Numbered from the stretch's first letter, positions 1 to 9,132 are shown. The stretch: DNA of 64,000 bases from DATFVA01 sp963743325 (GCA_963743325.1 CAVUOZ010000010.1:769887-833886), one strand, 5' to 3'. Made by a program: numbers and translations. Notes: generated by a model from the sequence alone, not told the origin.

Positions 1-648
1 GGGATCAATTTTAAGAAGCTCATTTATCGTATTCGCCGCATCATCGATGTTCCCCATTTTTTCGTACAGGTCGGCTATTCTTGTAAGCACATTCCACTCG
101 GGGCCGATAATATCAGTAAGTTTTCTGTATATCCTTATCGCACTTAAAGGTTTTGAGTTTTCATAAATTCTGGCAAGACGATAATAGGAAGTAAGTGAAG
201 TGGAATCCTGTGCAATCATTTCTTCGAGTACTGCTGCAGCTGAGTCGAACTGGGAGGCAGAAGAGAAAATATCTGCCAGCAATGATTTATACTCAATCTG
301 ATCCGGATTTAAGGCTACTGCCGTTTTTGCGTTCTGTAAAGCCTGGGGAGTTTTCCCGAGATAATAGTAATTTTTACTTATGGCATAGTAAATCCCGGCA
401 CTTTTATCAAATTTTAAGGCATCCTGAAATTCAAGTATGGCTCCTGCATAGTCACCCTTTGTCTCAAGAACAGAACCATTAATAAAATATTCCATAGCCT
501 TGTCTTTGGCTTCTGCGGGACTGGTTGTGTCACTTATTTGTTCATCATTCTGAACTTGCTCATCCTGCTTTGCTGTTTTTTCCGAAGATGAACATCCTGT
601 AAACAGAAACAATATTATTGCTGAAACCAGAACTGAAATTTTAATCAT
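1..648 (-). CDS. TPR-repeat lipoprotein, 3' end outside window
   Basis: Reading from the ATG at 648 gives 216 codons with no stop, so the C-terminus lies beyond the window edge. The first 20 residues are a lipoprotein signal ending in a lipobox LFTGC, so the protein is expected to be lipidated and anchored in the envelope. After a short acidic linker the chain consists of 34-residue helical repeats of the TPR type (for example GDYAGAILEFQDALKFD and LNPDQIEYKSLLADIF), which normally mediate protein-protein contacts. It is transcribed divergently from the ATP-grasp gene at 799. The specific partner is unknown; TPR lipoproteins in this phylum serve in envelope assembly or secretion, but nothing here decides between these. 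Confidence 0.85.
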   Translation of the reverse strand, partial: MIKISVLVSAIILFLFTGCSSSEKTAKQDEQVQNDEQISDTTSPAEAKDKAMEYFINGSVLETKGDYAGAILEFQDALKFDKSAGIYYAISKNYYYLGKTPQALQNAKTAVALNPDQIEYKSLLADIFSSASQFDSAAAVLEEMIAQDSTSLTSYYRLARIYENSKPLSAIRIYRKLTDIIGPEWNVLTRIADLYEKMGNIDDAANTINELLKIDP

Positions 649-696
649 ATTATCCAGGGTTAATTAGGAAAAAATATTGCTCTCTGCATTTAATTA

Positions 697-738
697 CAAG
701 GCACTTGTATATATTCAGATAGAGATAATAGTGCCTTG
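697..738. repeat. Inverted repeat in divergent intergenic region
   Basis: CAAGGCAC at 697-704 is exactly complementary to GTGCCTTG at 731-738, with 26 bases between. It sits between the divergent genes at 648 (minus) and 799 (plus), just upstream of a good promoter. It could be an operator or a hairpin in the minus-strand leader; no regulator is identified. Confidence 0.35.
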
Positions 739-749
739 ATATGATTTTC

Positions 750-780
750 TTGCGTACAAATATACTAAACTATATCTTTG
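750..780 (+). promoter_or_regulatory. Bacteroidota-type promoter for the ATP-grasp gene
   Basis: A TTG at 750-752 (-33 box) is followed after 20 bases by TATCTTTG at 773-780, an exact match to the -7 consensus TAnnTTTG of Bacteroidota sigma factors. The expected transcript start near 786-790 leaves a very short leader before the ATG at 799. Confidence 0.55.
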
Positions 781-798
781 TAAAAACTGTTGAGGGAA

Positions 799-1707
799 AT
801 GGAAATTTTTGACCTTGCACTTGCATATGTATGGGAATATGATGCCGATTTTATAAATCTTGTAGAAGGCAAATTCCAGGAGGCAGGGCTTTCTACTTTT
901 ATAATTTCCGGGTACAATATTAACGAGGTACTCGATCTGGTCATGAGGCGAAAACTTAATTTTAATTTTTACCTGGATCGTGCCTGGGATGTTGATGAAA
1001 GATATGAAAACCTCGGCAGGATTTTAACCCGCCGTAAGAGTCTTCTTTTTAATCAATATAAGAACGTACTGCACGCAATTGATAAAGCAAGCATGCACCT
1101 AGAATTTATTACTGCGGGTCTGCACGTCCCCCACTCAATTATTATCCCTCCACACAGCGAAAATGAGGATTTATTAATATCCGTTGAAGACCTGGCAAAG
1201 CTTGGGCGTCCGTTTATTATTAAGCCATGCAACACTACAGGTGGCGGTATAGGGGTTGTAACCGGTGCCGAAACATTAAAAGAGGTTCTGGATGAAAGAG
1301 TAATTAATTTTAATGATAAATATCTTCTCCAGGAAAAAATTTATCCTAAAATACTTGATGGAAGAAGAGCCTGGTTCAGATCTTTCTGGGCATTCGGGAA
1401 GGCGATTCCTGTCTGGTGGGACGACCAGACGCATTTATATGACACCATACAGCCCGAGCATTACAAGAATTTCCGGCTGACAAGACTGAGACAGATTACA
1501 AAAAAAATAGCTGAGCTGACCTCCCTTGATTTCTTTTCAACTGAAATCGTTCTGACTGAAGATGATAATTATTTATTGATCGACTATGTTAATGATCAAT
1601 GCGATATGAGAATTAAATCCAGGCATTATGATGGAATCCCTGACAATATTGTAGACGATATAATTAAAAACATGCTTAAAACTACACTCAGAATAAAATC
1701 ATCCTAA
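799..1707 (+). CDS. ATP-grasp domain protein
   Basis: About 302 residues. The middle and C-terminal parts show an ATP-grasp ligase pattern: a lysine-containing strand (RPFIIKPCNTTGGGIGVV) that would contact ATP phosphates, then a late acidic strand (TEIVLTEDDNYLLIDYVNDQ) that would hold magnesium. ATP-grasp enzymes join a carboxylate to an amine or thiol through an acylphosphate; the substrate here is not recognisable. An in-frame TTG at 790 could extend the protein by three residues, but it would fall at the predicted transcription start and the ATG at 799 has GAGG just upstream, so ATG is preferred. The next gene starts five bases after the stop, suggesting co-transcription. Confidence 0.8.
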   Translation: MEIFDLALAYVWEYDADFINLVEGKFQEAGLSTFIISGYNINEVLDLVMRRKLNFNFYLDRAWDVDERYENLGRILTRRKSLLFNQYKNVLHAIDKASMHLEFITAGLHVPHSIIIPPHSENEDLLISVEDLAKLGRPFIIKPCNTTGGGIGVVTGAETLKEVLDERVINFNDKYLLQEKIYPKILDGRRAWFRSFWAFGKAIPVWWDDQTHLYDTIQPEHYKNFRLTRLRQITKKIAELTSLDFFSTEIVLTEDDNYLLIDYVNDQCDMRIKSRHYDGIPDNIVDDIIKNMLKTTLRIKSS

Positions 1708-1712
1708 TAAAG

Positions 1713-2138
1713 ATGAACAGGAGAAAAACAACTATCATCATTATAATTTTAATTCTTTCGATATCAGCTATTGCTGTATATAATTATATGTTAAGCATTT
1801 ATGAAGTGATTTATACTGTTTTACCAGCTGATTTATACGCAGACAATAAATCTGAAGCAACAATTATGGCAATACCTATTAATGCAATAGGCAGAAAAGC
1901 ATTGTTCCGTTATGTCAAAGCCAGTTATATGATCACAGAAGGAAGAGAACTGGTCGATATAGTAGAAACTGATAAATCTAAAGGATTATTAAGAATAAAG
2001 GCGAAAGATAAAACGGGAATTGTTAAAATTATCGCAAAATCTCCATACGCATTATTACCCTCCCCAATAGATATCCATATATACCCAATCATCGCTGCTG
2101 TCAAGGAAAATCCAGTAACTAAGGAAAAAGGTCAATAA
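1713..2138 (+). CDS. Small membrane-anchored hypothetical protein
   Basis: 141 residues. Basic residues MNRRK are followed by a hydrophobic stretch from about residue 7 to 26, which is a membrane anchor or uncleaved signal. The remaining part is beta-rich with an Ig-like feel (adjacent strands in VLPADLYADNKSEATIMAIP and GIVKIIAKSPYALLP), as in invasin/BIG-type domains that are exported. It starts five bases after the ATP-grasp gene and probably shares its transcript. I do not recognise the family and assign no function. Confidence 0.65.
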   Translation: MNRRKTTIIIIILILSISAIAVYNYMLSIYEVIYTVLPADLYADNKSEATIMAIPINAIGRKALFRYVKASYMITEGRELVDIVETDKSKGLLRIKAKDKTGIVKIIAKSPYALLPSPIDIHIYPIIAAVKENPVTKEKGQ

Positions 2139-2486
2139 CAGATGGTTTTGGACAGACTAGTATTCAAATTCTCCTGATAATTCGGGTACTTCACCCGGCA
2201 ATTATGAATTAATTGCAACAATTAGAACAGTCCATCCTTCTGTCTGTCGTTTCCACATACGCTCCGGATACACTTCACATACCCTTTGAACACTTCCTGT
2301 CTCATACCAAAATATTTATATCATTCATCTACATATCAATAAATATAAAATCATATGACCCAATTAAAGATTATATCAGATAACAATGTATTCACCCGGA
2401 TATAGTTGAAGTAAAGTATGAAGTGAATGGAATAATATTAAATAATTACTATATTTGCATTTGAAGAATAATACCTTCGAGGTAAA
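2139..2486. other. Intergenic region with possible -7 box
   Basis: 348 AT-rich bases without a convincing reading frame. TATATTTG at 2450-2457 matches the TAnnTTTG -7 consensus and lies 30 bases before the ATG at 2487, but there is no TTG at the expected -33 position, so this is only a weak promoter candidate. Confidence 0.3.
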
Positions 2487-3260
2487 ATGAAATCTTTCAT
2501 TATCGTAACGCTCTTAACTATAATTTTTTCGGTTTTAACGTTTTCTCAGGGAACGGCAGGAGAAAACGCAAAATTCGAGTATAGAACCTTAATTGATATG
2601 CCGACAGCGGGAATATTAGAAAAAGGCTTCGTTGGGGCAACAACAGATATACTCCCAAATGGAGTTGTGATTGAAAAACTTGAGGTTGGGGCTTTTGACA
2701 ATATCAGCTTTGGCATTTCATACGGAGGGGCAAATATGATCGGTAATGGAGACATTGACTGGTACAACTTTCCCGGTGTCAATATTCGTTTCAGGTTATT
2801 TAATGAGGCTGTAACTTTTCCTGCAATTTCAATAGGTTTTGATTCCCAGGGAAAGGGTGTTTACCACGATTCATTTGGAAGATATGATATTAAATCGCCG
2901 GGCTTCTACGCGGCAGCCAGCAAAAACTTTGCTTTTCTCGGGTATTTAAGTCTCCATACAACCGCAAGCTATTCACTCGAATCGAAAGACGGAGATAATT
3001 TTGTTGATTTATATGTTGGTGCTGAAAAAACTATTGGAAGCTCCGTTTCTTTGATACTGGAATATAATTTTGCTTTCAACGATAATGAAACCAAATATTT
3101 CGGCAGCGATAATGGTTACCTTAATATAGGAATCAGATGGTCAGTCGGAGCAGGTTTCACTCTTGAGTTTGATTTGAGAGATCTTTTAAATAATAAAAAG
3201 ATAAATCCTACCGCAGCTGACCGGGGATTAAAAATAGAGTACATCAAATCTATATTCTAA
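2487..3260 (+). CDS. Predicted outer-membrane beta-barrel protein
   Basis: 257 residues with an N-terminal signal peptide (hydrophobic residues 2-19, likely cleavage after FSQ). The mature chain is an alternation of amphipathic strands rich in aromatic residues and glycine, such as NISFGISYGGANMIG and YLNIGIRWSVGAGFTLEFDL, and the last residue is phenylalanine, as is typical for outer-membrane barrels. It resembles barrels of the YjbH type found near exopolysaccharide genes, but that assignment is tentative. The start is fixed by a GAGGT ribosome site at about 2479. It is a single-gene unit with no informative neighbours. Confidence 0.75.
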   Translation: MKSFIIVTLLTIIFSVLTFSQGTAGENAKFEYRTLIDMPTAGILEKGFVGATTDILPNGVVIEKLEVGAFDNISFGISYGGANMIGNGDIDWYNFPGVNIRFRLFNEAVTFPAISIGFDSQGKGVYHDSFGRYDIKSPGFYAAASKNFAFLGYLSLHTTASYSLESKDGDNFVDLYVGAEKTIGSSVSLILEYNFAFNDNETKYFGSDNGYLNIGIRWSVGAGFTLEFDLRDLLNNKKINPTAADRGLKIEYIKSIF

Positions 3261-3430
3261 ATCACCTTTGTTTGTAGAATATACTATACAAATAAATCTA
3301 ATATTCTATACATCCTCCCCCGAATGAAACTTTCGAACCATTAATTTTGTCTATAATATAGAAATTTAATCCTTTAATTAGGCTTGATATTTGCCGATAT
3401 TTGGGTAGATATTTTTTTGGAGGACAGGTA

Positions 3431-4645
3431 ATGAAGAAATTTAGTTACATATTATCACTTTCAGCGATAACAGCACTTTTGTTTACTGGCTGTTATACGC
3501 AGGTAGCGACCAATGATGGAGGGTACCCGGACGGCAGTAATCAGGATACCTACGGCAGTGACCGGAATTATCAGGATCAGAACCAGAATTACTCTTACGA
3601 CGATTCCTCGGAATATTACGGGGACTCTTACGACAGCACAGATAACAGCGGGTACAGTAATAACAGTGATTATTATGGAGGTTATAAATCACCTTATTAT
3701 TATGATGACTTTTATTACTCATATCCATATTACAGCAGATATTTCTGGGGCTATTATCCATCATTTTCAATCGGATTTAGCTGGGGCTGGGGCGGCTTTT
3801 ACTATGATCCTTTCTACTATGGTTACTGGGGCAGCTGGTACTACCCCTCATACTACTATTCACCGTACAATTACTACTACCCATACTCATATTGTGGTTA
3901 CGGCTACTACTACGGATGCGGATACCCGTCTCATTATTACTACACTTATACGGAAAGATCGAGAGATATAACGAGAATCAGGAACTTTGATGGTATGAGA
4001 GGAGGCGGAGGCAGAAGTGTCCTTACCACAACCAGGGAAGGCAGTACAGGCAGAAATCTGACTGAACGTCAGCCGCAGGATACTAGAATATCAACAAGAA
4101 CAGGAAATACAGTACCGGGAGTTACGAACGGAAGAAATCGCGATGTAACCAGTTTGACTAAAGATCTTACGCCTGGTACAAGAACAGGTACAATAAACAA
4201 AGAAGGACAGAGAATAAAACGACCTAATGAAAGAAAATCCCCATCCGGGTATTTTGATATAAGAAAAGATCGCCAGCGCATTAATAGAAGGAATGAAACC
4301 GCTCTGAGAGACAACAAAAATTTAAGTCCGAATGAAAGAAGACAAAATTCTCCTTTTCTACGAAATCAAAACAACAGAAAAACAACCAATGGGAGTATAA
4401 GACCGCGTACTTATAATCCTCCCCGGAGAGAGTACAATTCTTCAGGAAGAAGGTCATTCAATAATTATATTTCTCCAAATAGAGATAATTCTCCAAGAAA
4501 TTACTCCTCGCCTCAAAGAAATAGTTCACCGCGGAATTATTCATCTCCGCGTTCCTATTCTCCTCCGCAAAGGAGTTCAACACCTCCCTCATCTGGCGGA
4601 GGCGGTCGCTCTGGCGGAAGTAGTTCAGGAGGAGGGAGAAGATAG
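3431..4645 (+). CDS. Tyr/Gly-rich then Ser/Arg-rich lipoprotein
   Basis: 404 residues from the ATG at 3431, which follows a strong GGAGGACAGGT ribosome site. Residues 1-20 are a lipoprotein signal with lipobox LFTGC. About residues 25-175 are extraordinarily rich in Tyr, Asp, Ser, Gly and Trp, with runs such as YYSPYNYYYPYSYCGYGYYY. From about residue 180 the composition switches to basic Arg/Asn/Ser/Pro with imperfect copies of SPRNYSSPQRNS, and it ends in a Gly/Ser tail and GGRR. Such low-complexity composition suggests an extracellular adhesive, matrix or structural protein; that is inference. The next gene encodes a shorter protein with the same design, and a FadL-type barrel follows, so these three look like one surface-associated operon. 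Confidence 0.8.
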   Translation: MKKFSYILSLSAITALLFTGCYTQVATNDGGYPDGSNQDTYGSDRNYQDQNQNYSYDDSSEYYGDSYDSTDNSGYSNNSDYYGGYKSPYYYDDFYYSYPYYSRYFWGYYPSFSIGFSWGWGGFYYDPFYYGYWGSWYYPSYYYSPYNYYYPYSYCGYGYYYGCGYPSHYYYTYTERSRDITRIRNFDGMRGGGGRSVLTTTREGSTGRNLTERQPQDTRISTRTGNTVPGVTNGRNRDVTSLTKDLTPGTRTGTINKEGQRIKRPNERKSPSGYFDIRKDRQRINRRNETALRDNKNLSPNERRQNSPFLRNQNNRKTTNGSIRPRTYNPPRREYNSSGRRSFNNYISPNRDNSPRNYSSPQRNSSPRNYSSPRSYSPPQRSSTPPSSGGGGRSGGSSSGGGRR

Positions 4646-4656
4646 GAGCTTTTTAA

Positions 4657-5157
4657 ATGAAAAAGTTATTGTTCAAATTAGTACTGATTGTAATAGTCAC
4701 ATTAAGTTTAACTGGTTGTTATACGATTGTCTGGAGCCCTGGTTCAGAATTTCCTACCGAGGATAATTCCAGTACAACTGTGTACTACGACGATGCTTAC
4801 TATGGAGATTATTATTTCTTCTATGATTCTCCATGGTGGTGGGATATTACCCCGCCTGTTTCCTCTACGTTCCTTTCCGGCCCAAGAGATGAAAACTCAA
4901 ATATAGAGACTCCAAGAAATTCAGGCGAGAGAGGAACTCCGGGCCGTGTTCTTGACGTTCAACCGCCGTCACGTAATGCTACTCAATCAGGAACAAATAG
5001 TAACGGCACCTCCGGTAATTCAGGCAATACCTCTTCAGAAACCAGAGTAAATAATACTTCTTCATCCAGTTCCGACAGCGGGAGAGAGAGTTCATCTAAT
5101 AGTGGAAATACAGTAAGAAATAACGAAGGCGGAAGAAGTTCGGGCGGGAGGAGATAA
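4657..5157 (+). CDS. Ser/Asn-rich lipoprotein, companion of preceding gene
   Basis: 166 residues. Lipoprotein signal with lipobox LSLTGCYT, the same Cys-Tyr-Thr start of the mature chain as in the gene upstream. A short Tyr/Trp-rich patch (DDAYYGDYYFFYDSPWWW) precedes a Ser/Asn/Gly/Thr-rich disordered region, and the C-terminus GGRSSGGRR echoes the GGRR tail of the upstream protein. It begins 11 bases after its neighbour and ends two bases before the barrel gene, so all three are almost certainly one transcript. Function unknown; a small partner of the larger Tyr-rich lipoprotein is the natural guess. Confidence 0.8.
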   Translation: MKKLLFKLVLIVIVTLSLTGCYTIVWSPGSEFPTEDNSSTTVYYDDAYYGDYYFFYDSPWWWDITPPVSSTFLSGPRDENSNIETPRNSGERGTPGRVLDVQPPSRNATQSGTNSNGTSGNSGNTSSETRVNNTSSSSSDSGRESSSNSGNTVRNNEGGRSSGGRR

Positions 5158-5159
5158 CA

Positions 5160-6596
5160 ATGATAAGCTTGACCTCTAAATTTTCAAAGCTTGCTTTATT
5201 TCTTGTTTTTATTAGTACTTCAGTCGTTTATTCACAGAATATAAATGATGCATTAAGACTGGGACTGCCTGGTTTAGGGGCTAATGCGCGGGCACTCGGA
5301 ATGGGAAACAGTTATATCGGATTAAGTGATGATGCATCAGCAGCGTACTATAATCCCGCAGGGCTGGGTTTGTTAAAAAGGCTGGAATTTTCAGGCGGGC
5401 TTGAATATGTTGACTTTGGTAATAAAACGACATTTATGAACGAGCAGACCGATTATTCCACAAGTTCAACAGATATGGACAGGTTAAGTTTTGCTTTCCC
5501 TATTCCGACTTTACGCGGAAGTCTTGTGTTTGGTATATCATTTCATACGACAAAGGATCTTACAGGTGCAGTAAGTTTTGACGGTTTTAATAATTCAAAT
5601 ACATCCATGATCCAAAACCTGCTGGACACCGATATTCCCTTTGATCTCTATTTAACCGATGATAACAATAATACAATAATAAATGGCAGACTGAATCAAA
5701 GCGGAACAATAATAAATTCAGGAGCTGTTAGAAACTGGGCATTTTCCGGAGCAGTCGAAGTATCAAAAAATGTATTCGTCGGCGCGACTTTTAATCTTAT
5801 TGCAGGCAGTTTTCAATCGAATAATGATTATTATGAGGACGACACACATAGTCTTTATCAGGACACAACAGCACCGGGTTATCCGGAAACCTATGATTTC
5901 AGAAGTTTTTACCTGAACAGAATATTACACTGGGATTTAGCAGGCTGGGATGTAAAAGCAGGATTCCTTTACCAGATAAATGACATTGCCAGGATCGGGG
6001 CAACTGTACAATTTCCCAAAGTCTTCTCCGTCCATGAAAATTTTGATGTTGACGGCAGCAGCACATTTGGTACAGGCGCAGCTCATTATCTGGACAAGGC
6101 AAAATACAGTGACGCAGTTCATTACGACATTATAACACCGTTTTCTCTTGGTCTGGGATTTTCAACTAATTACTATGGATTTATATTTAGTGCGCAGGGC
6201 GAACTTACCGATTATTCACAATTGCAGTTTGATCATCCGGGAGAAGGGTTATCAATTCAATACATTGAAGACCAGAATAAAATTATTAATGACCTGTTAG
6301 GTTCGGTGTTCAGTTATAATGTTGGTGTTGAATATACGATTGCACCCATTGGTCTTCGTCTGCGGGGAGGATACATGGTACAGCCATCACCTTATAAAGA
6401 TGATCCCCCGGAATTCAATCATAAATATGTAACCGGCGGTATTGGATTTCTTGCCAATGAAACTATTGGTCTGGATCTGGCTATTGCACACGGCTGGTGG
6501 CAGGATATTGGTGATAATTACGGAACAAATGTTTCAAGGACATATCAGGATATCAGCGTGAACAATCTTATTCTGACAGCTATTTACAGGTTCTGA
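5160..6596 (+). CDS. FadL/OMPP1-type or PorV-like outer-membrane protein
   Basis: 478 residues with a signal peptide (cleavage near VVYSQ). The start of the mature chain, GANARALGMGNSYIGLSDDA followed by SAAYYNPAGLGLL, is the conserved opening of FadL-like 14-strand barrels, a group that also contains the type IX secretion protein PorV. The rest alternates barrel strands and loops and ends YRF, a terminal aromatic as usual for outer-membrane insertion. FadL members carry hydrophobic substrates across the outer membrane; PorV shuttles type IX substrates. Sequence alone does not separate these, though translational coupling to two lipoproteins suggests a surface-assembly role. It is followed by a clear terminator. 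Confidence 0.8.
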   Translation: MISLTSKFSKLALFLVFISTSVVYSQNINDALRLGLPGLGANARALGMGNSYIGLSDDASAAYYNPAGLGLLKRLEFSGGLEYVDFGNKTTFMNEQTDYSTSSTDMDRLSFAFPIPTLRGSLVFGISFHTTKDLTGAVSFDGFNNSNTSMIQNLLDTDIPFDLYLTDDNNNTIINGRLNQSGTIINSGAVRNWAFSGAVEVSKNVFVGATFNLIAGSFQSNNDYYEDDTHSLYQDTTAPGYPETYDFRSFYLNRILHWDLAGWDVKAGFLYQINDIARIGATVQFPKVFSVHENFDVDGSSTFGTGAAHYLDKAKYSDAVHYDIITPFSLGLGFSTNYYGFIFSAQGELTDYSQLQFDHPGEGLSIQYIEDQNKIINDLLGSVFSYNVGVEYTIAPIGLRLRGGYMVQPSPYKDDPPEFNHKYVTGGIGFLANETIGLDLAIAHGWWQDIGDNYGTNVSRTYQDISVNNLILTAIYRF

Positions 6597-6626
6597 TCAC
6601 CGCTATTCAATAATTGCTAGAATATT

Positions 6627-6670
6627 TAAAGCATCTTATCTTTCGGTAAGATGCTTTATTTATTTTAAAT
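6627..6670 (+). terminator. Intrinsic terminator of the lipoprotein-barrel operon
   Basis: TAAAGCATCTTA at 6627-6638 pairs perfectly with TAAGATGCTTTA at 6647-6658 around an 8-base loop (12 bp stem), followed by a T-rich run. It lies 31 bases after the barrel gene stop and just before the ribosome site of rsgA. Confidence 0.85.
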
Positions 6671-6680
6671 AGGAGATATT

Positions 6681-7640
6681 ATCAAAGGATTCGTTTTAAG
6701 AGCTGAGAGTAAAGATTATTATATATACTGCGAAGAAAGAAATGAAGTAATCAGAAGCAGTCTCAGGGGGAAATTCAAAAAAGACTTCAACCTCAAAAAG
6801 GATAAATTATATTTAACCGATATTGTTGTCGTAGGTGATGTTGTAGAATTTAATTTGAACAGGGATGGAACAGGTTTCATTCATAAAATCGATAAAAGAA
6901 AAAATTATCTGTCAAGGAAAGCCCCGCGTATAAAAGGTGCGGGATTCCGGGGTGAGCGGCTTGAACAGGTTACAGCGGCAAATATAGATGAATTGTACAT
7001 TGTAAGCAGCGTATTTGAGCCGGATTTCAATAATAAAGTAGTGGATCGGTTTCTTGTTACAGGAGAAAGTTCGCACATAAGGGTAAACATAATAATAAAC
7101 AAAACTGATCTTGATAAAGAGAATTTTATAGATGAATGGGCGGATTTATATGAATCGATTGGATACAATGTTTTCATGACCAGTGTAAAAAATAAAGAGG
7201 GTCTTATCGAACTAAAGAATAATATGAATGGAAAGATAAGTCTGATGTGGGGACACTCTGGTGTAGGCAAATCCTCACTTCTCAATAGTATTTATCCTTC
7301 GTTAAATCTCAGAACCGGAATAATCAGTACTTTTACGGATAAGGGTACTCATACGACAGTTACGGCAGAAATGATTAAAGTTGAACCAGGGACCTATATA
7401 ATAGATACACCCGGCATTCGTGAAGTCGAACCATATGGAATGAGAAAAGAAGACCTGGGCCATTATTTCCCGGAATTCCTTCCTTATATCAATGAATGCA
7501 AATTTAATACGTGTCTACATAATCATGAACCCGGCTGTGCTGTTATGGAAGCAGTTGAAGAGGAGATAATTTCAGTTTTCCGCTATGAAAGCTACCTCAA
7601 AATGCTGGATACTATTGAAGATGATATTATCTTTAAGTAA
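6681..7640 (+). CDS. rsgA: Ribosome small-subunit-dependent GTPase RsgA, ATC start
   Basis: RsgA is a circularly permuted GTPase that matures the 30S ribosomal subunit. The motifs occur in permuted order: G4 NKTD, G1 GHSGVGKSSLL, G3 DTPG, then the zinc knuckle CKFNTCLHNHEPGC. The first ATG/GTG/TTG-type start in frame is TTG at 6855, but that would remove the OB-fold domain. The open frame continues upstream through IKGFVLRAESKDYYIY, a typical RsgA N-terminus, to an ATC at 6681 that takes the place of the usual initiator Met before Lys-Gly. AGGAG at 6671-6675 lies five bases before it. An ATT at 6678 is the alternative. Either would be a rare non-canonical start of the infC kind; a base error is also possible. 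Full length is about 319 residues, normal for the family. Confidence 0.9.
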   Translation: MKGFVLRAESKDYYIYCEERNEVIRSSLRGKFKKDFNLKKDKLYLTDIVVVGDVVEFNLNRDGTGFIHKIDKRKNYLSRKAPRIKGAGFRGERLEQVTAANIDELYIVSSVFEPDFNNKVVDRFLVTGESSHIRVNIIINKTDLDKENFIDEWADLYESIGYNVFMTSVKNKEGLIELKNNMNGKISLMWGHSGVGKSSLLNSIYPSLNLRTGIISTFTDKGTHTTVTAEMIKVEPGTYIIDTPGIREVEPYGMRKEDLGHYFPEFLPYINECKFNTCLHNHEPGCAVMEAVEEEIISVFRYESYLKMLDTIEDDIIFK

Positions 7641-7719
7641 TCTATAACACAGGTTTTTGTTGAAATTTTAATCTTTTTATCTGAAATTTATTAATATTGT
7701 AAAAAGCAAATTTTATTTA

Positions 7720-9132
7720 ATGGAAGATCACATTTTTGGTTTGTTAGAAGCCTCTTTTACTGAATTTCTGAAAAAAAATGACAAATCTCTTAAATCATAT
7801 CAGGGGCAATCATTAATAAGCTATATATTCCCCGCTGATCGGAGGGAACTATTCGGTAGAATTAATAATCTCCGGAGAAAACAGGAAATATTGTTTTATT
7901 CAGAGAAGCCATCAGAAAATAAATTCTTCCTGGGGATAAATTCTATTTTAACACTCACCGAAAAAGGAGAAAGGCGTTTCTCCTCACTTGAAAAAAGAAT
8001 TAAAGAAATCGGTGGAAATTTCATTTCCAACAGAAGAGACTTTGAAAATCTTTCCATTCCATTATTTATGGGGGGAATGAAATTTACAGTAGAACATTCA
8101 GATGAAAACTGGAAAGATTTTGATGATTCGGTCTGGTTTATTCCCGAACTCCTCTATCTTAAAAATAATGACAATTATTATTTCGTTTTTAATTGTTTCA
8201 CTTCAGCAAAAGTAAAGACAGAGACTCTCCTATCAAAACTTGAAAATGTACTGAAACTATTTTTTACGGATACTGACCGTGAGGATGGGAAAGAACCAAG
8301 AGTTCTTAAAAAAACAGGGGTAGAACCCAAGGACAAAAAGAAGTGGAAAAACCAGGTAAACCAGGTACTTGAAAAAATTGATGACGGTGAATTACAGAAG
8401 ATTGTACTTTCGAGAAAAATTGAATTGATATTTACTTCTGATATCACAATTGAACCAATTCTTCAAAGCTTAGTAAATAATTATCCTGAATGCTCATTAT
8501 TTCTCTTCCACATAGGAAAATCATCCTTTGTTGGTGCTTCACCTGAAACATTAGCACGAACAAACGGCTCGCAGATGATTCTGGAAATTCTTGCGGGTTC
8601 GGCAGAGCGGAGTGAAGATGGTGCCAGAGATGATCAGATTCAAAATGAACTTCTGAAGAGTAATAAGAATCTGAACGAACATGAGATTGTTATTAATTAC
8701 ATTAAAGAATGCCTGCCAGGGTCTATTGATGAAATAGAAATCAGTGAACCCACAGTTAAAAAATTAAGAAACATCCAGCACTTAAAATCAATTATAAAAC
8801 TAAATCTGAATGAACATAACTCGTTTATAAGTATTATCGGGAAAATTCATCCGACACCCGCTGTATGCGGATCTCCTCCGGATACTGCTTTAAATATCAT
8901 TAAAAAAACGGAGAACCATCAACGGGGATTATATGCAGGTTTAATTGGATGGCTTAATCTCCAGAATGAAGGGGAACTTGTACTTGCGATTCGTTCAGCT
9001 CTGGCTGTAGGAAATAGATTAATTGTTTATGCAGGCTGCGGAATTGTAAACGGCAGCAATCCTGATGATGAGTACAATGAAACCGAATTAAAACTCAAAC
9101 CATTTCTGTCTATCTTCAATAATGAAAATTAA
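7720..9132 (+). CDS. menF: Isochorismate synthase MenF
   Basis: 470 residues of the chorismate-binding family, converting chorismate to isochorismate, the entry step of menaquinone synthesis. The C-terminal 250 residues hold the catalytic core: KIVLSRKIEL, FVGASPETLAR, the LAGSAERSEDGARDDQ stretch that in this family reads LAGT.R (Ser here), HPTPAVCGSP and the metal-binding AGCGIVNGSNPDDEYNETE. The N-terminal 180 residues are poorly conserved, as usual. It is the first gene of a tight men operon and overlaps menD by 11 bases. EntC/DhbC and salicylate synthases share the fold, but the gene order makes MenF secure. Confidence 0.93.
   Translation: MEDHIFGLLEASFTEFLKKNDKSLKSYQGQSLISYIFPADRRELFGRINNLRRKQEILFYSEKPSENKFFLGINSILTLTEKGERRFSSLEKRIKEIGGNFISNRRDFENLSIPLFMGGMKFTVEHSDENWKDFDDSVWFIPELLYLKNNDNYYFVFNCFTSAKVKTETLLSKLENVLKLFFTDTDREDGKEPRVLKKTGVEPKDKKKWKNQVNQVLEKIDDGELQKIVLSRKIELIFTSDITIEPILQSLVNNYPECSLFLFHIGKSSFVGASPETLARTNGSQMILEILAGSAERSEDGARDDQIQNELLKSNKNLNEHEIVINYIKECLPGSIDEIEISEPTVKKLRNIQHLKSIIKLNLNEHNSFISIIGKIHPTPAVCGSPPDTALNIIKKTENHQRGLYAGLIGWLNLQNEGELVLAIRSALAVGNRLIVYAGCGIVNGSNPDDEYNETELKLKPFLSIFNNEN

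Noticed and set aside
195..482. 95-codon plus-strand frame
   Set aside because: Antisense to the TPR lipoprotein, whose lipobox and helical repeats are clear.
3483..4317. Several long frames opposite and overlapping the Tyr-rich lipoprotein
   Set aside because: They arise from the biased TAC/TAT codons of the real gene; the lipoprotein frame has a signal peptide and ribosome site.
6855..6857. TTG as start of rsgA
   Set aside because: It would delete the OB-fold and lacks a ribosome site; the family-typical N-terminus reads on upstream to 6681.
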